From Glossina fuscipes (Eukaryota > Arthropoda > Insecta > Diptera > Glossinidae): 64,000 nucleotides of DNA. The notes beneath the pieces are model-generated. The model ran no database searches. It saw only the letters and a list, made by a program, of their open reading frames with translations, and had not been told where the DNA came from. Positions 61,956 to 64,000 of the stretch are shown piece by piece. The translations under genes and the position numbers were made by a program. The stretch covers positions 18,023,280-18,087,279 of the forward strand of contig NW_023998414.1 in assembly GCF_014805625.2 (NCBI RefSeq), read 5' to 3'. The first letter of the stretch is position 1. Each line of letters starts with the position of its first letter.

Positions 61956-62767
61956 CAGATCGATTTTGGTACAATTTTCTTTATCTTATTATTATTATTA
62001 TTTTTTTAAAAGTGGATGCATTTTAGTCTACGAAGTATCATTGTAATGCACAGTGTAACGAAGCTTTGCTTGTCGCTTTCATAGACCGCTACTTATATCG
62101 CTATTATTGTTAACAGAAAAAAACGCCATACCAAACGCATAATCTACCTACGTTAAAAATGTGCTGCGACGAGGCTCTGTGGAATTGATAACGTTCCGAC
62201 TAATTGCTTGAGAATGTGAGAAAAAGCGTGTGCAACGCAGTATAAATATATAAGCTAGATTACTAGCATTCTAATAGGCAAAGTGCGAAATGACTCCCAA
62301 TCGTTACGATTTAGTATTATTAGTTAACTGACATTGAATGTGGAACACGGCAATATGATAGGTTTTTGTGACTCAAATCTTGCCTTTTAATAGTAAAAAG
62401 GCCGGAGTTGCCTTTCTCTGGCCGACCTAAGAATTGAATGCTAAAGAATTTTTTTCTTGTATATCGCTTTTATAAGAATAAGTGCATTATAAAGCCAGGG
62501 GTCGAATTAAATTAATTTATAGACTTGCAGCATTACATGTATGCACTAATTGTTTGATAGTGCCTTGAGCAGTCGCACTGATGGTATTACAATTGCTCTT
62601 AATGCAACTCTACAAAATTTTAAAAAGTCATGGCTGAATTAAACATTTATCTAATTTAAATGCGAAAAGCCAGCCATATGTCTTTTTAGATCCACTTATT
62701 TAATACCAAGCGATACGATCAACTGCATAGATTATCACATTTATCCAATATTTCAATAAAAAGATTA

Positions 62768-62799
<32 letters not shown>

Positions 62800-64000
62800 A
62801 GTAAGAAAATAATACTTGCCCCTGACCGCATTTTTAATACCCATCACCACTATTCTAAACAAGAATAAAAAAAGAAATGAATTAAATTTTCCTACACTGT
62901 AATATTAGATGGACGTGGCTGATTTTTTCTATCTTCAGAATGAAAGTGAAGAGATTTCTATAGTGCGTGCGTGTGTTGCCCTTTATGAGTAACAAGCGAA
63001 AAACAAGCAAAACAAGAGTACTCCCAGTTTTTGTTGCATAAATCTGTGACTGTTGTAGACACGTCCTTGGGCCGGTTATTAGGATCATTTCCAAATTCCT
63101 TTGCAAAATTCTATATAACATCTTCATTTTTGCGAAGAGATGGAGGATGTTTACCACAGATACTGCACAGTTGAGCAGACGGACAGATGGACACACGAAC
63201 ACGCTTAGGTGGGCTGCAAAGTTGAAACTGGCCAAGAATTTATATAATTTTTGAGGTATTTGAAGCTTGCTGCTGTACTGTATACACACTAGATACACTA
63301 TAATAATATTTCACACTAGATATAATAATAATTTTCCCATTTTCGTAAAAGTACTACACCATTAATCATAGGATAAATGCACGTTCAAATTTTTGGGCAT
63401 TTTGCATTGGCTGTAGTTATGACGAGTTATGACGAAAACTCAACTTTTTATTCCTTTTGAAAACGATAGGTATTCTCATTTTAGATGGCACAGTAGGCGT
63501 GTCGTTCGACAGATTTGTGCCATTTTCAATAGCAACTTGCGCATAAGAATTTCTAATATTTCTCGACAGCTTCATCTTTCGGTCAGCAGAGTGTACTACA
63601 CAGACAATCAAACAAACAGACGGACATGCTTAAATCGATTTCGAATTTGATGCTGATCAAAAATATATATATAAAACTTTGTGCAGTCTCTGAAATTTCC
63701 TTCTGCTGTTGCTGCGAATATTTGGACAAAATGAACGTACTCCCCTCAGCTTTCCTGCATTCTTGCTTCGTATATAACGAACAAAAAATTTGAACGAGTT
63801 TATATTGCCAGCATAAAATGAACGAAAATGTAATTAATTTTCCTCTCTTCTTCTCTACACATTTTAATATCTTTCATAATTCACTCATCAGCAATAAAAG
63901 AGATGAATACTGAAAATGCATCTTTTAAAGTATTGAAGTCTTACATACATTTCGTACGAATTCCATACCTGCCTAGGCCTTATGCAGAGCTTTTCACATT
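61956..64000. other. Right end of window without a supported gene
   Basis: It holds a 30-A run (62769-62798), GACAGATGGAC-type tracts at 63173-63195 and 63604-63627, and otherwise AT-rich sequence with no recognisable gene. Confidence 0.6.

Noticed and set aside
1..64000. CRISPR array, operon, rRNA or prokaryotic defence system
   Set aside because: The window is clearly intron-containing eukaryotic DNA; no regularly spaced direct repeats or rRNA sequence were seen.

Overview
This is a eukaryotic, strongly AT-rich window with very long introns, many A/T homopolymers and AT microsatellites. It carries one protein-coding gene I can recognise with confidence: the fly orthologue of Rhophilin (Drosophila symbol Rhp), a Rho-binding scaffold with HR1, BRO1 and PDZ domains. 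The close HR1/BRO1 match to dipteran and vertebrate rhophilins, the short A-rich introns with GTAAGT/GTGAGT donors, and the repeat content point to a brachyceran fly. A calyptrate such as a tsetse is plausible, but the sequence does not prove genus or family.

Layout. Positions 1-1959 are the 5' flank or possible 5' UTR of the gene. A 17-codon first coding exon (1960-2010) is separated by a 28.2-kb intron from exon 2 (30212). Exons 2-3 encode the HR1 Rho-binding domain. After a 10.7-kb intron, exons 4-9 (41241-45660) encode the BRO1 domain, exons 10-11 (45797-46365) the PDZ domain, and exon 12 (48253-48453) a Ser/Thr-rich tail and the stop. Exon phases agree throughout: 2151 coding bases give 716 residues plus the stop codon. 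A poly(A) signal candidate lies about 410 bases after the stop. From about 48.9 kb to 64 kb I find no gene I can support, only repeats, two extremely AT-rich islands and one 100-N assembly gap (58352-58451).

Mobile DNA. I see decayed transposase or helicase relics from four elements: a Tc1-like element (about 4735-5040, +), a mariner with a large internal deletion (about 12577-13122, -), a PIF1-type helicase fragment of the Helitron kind (about 17800-18014, -), and a second mariner (about 59215-59760, +). There is also a family of tRNA-derived SINEs with recognisable RNA polymerase III A and B boxes in the better copies. Up to eight copies or fragments occur, most of them in Rhp introns. Two further dispersed repeats (a 100-bp family and a terminal-hairpin family) are unclassified.

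The most interesting points are the apparently undescribed Leu/Ser-tRNA-derived SINE family, a roughly 45-residue Cys/His-containing insertion in the Rhophilin PDZ domain just before its ligand-binding loop, and the extreme intron 1 that holds most of the mobile-element relics. I found no CRISPR array, operon-like system, rRNA or convincing functional tRNA gene.
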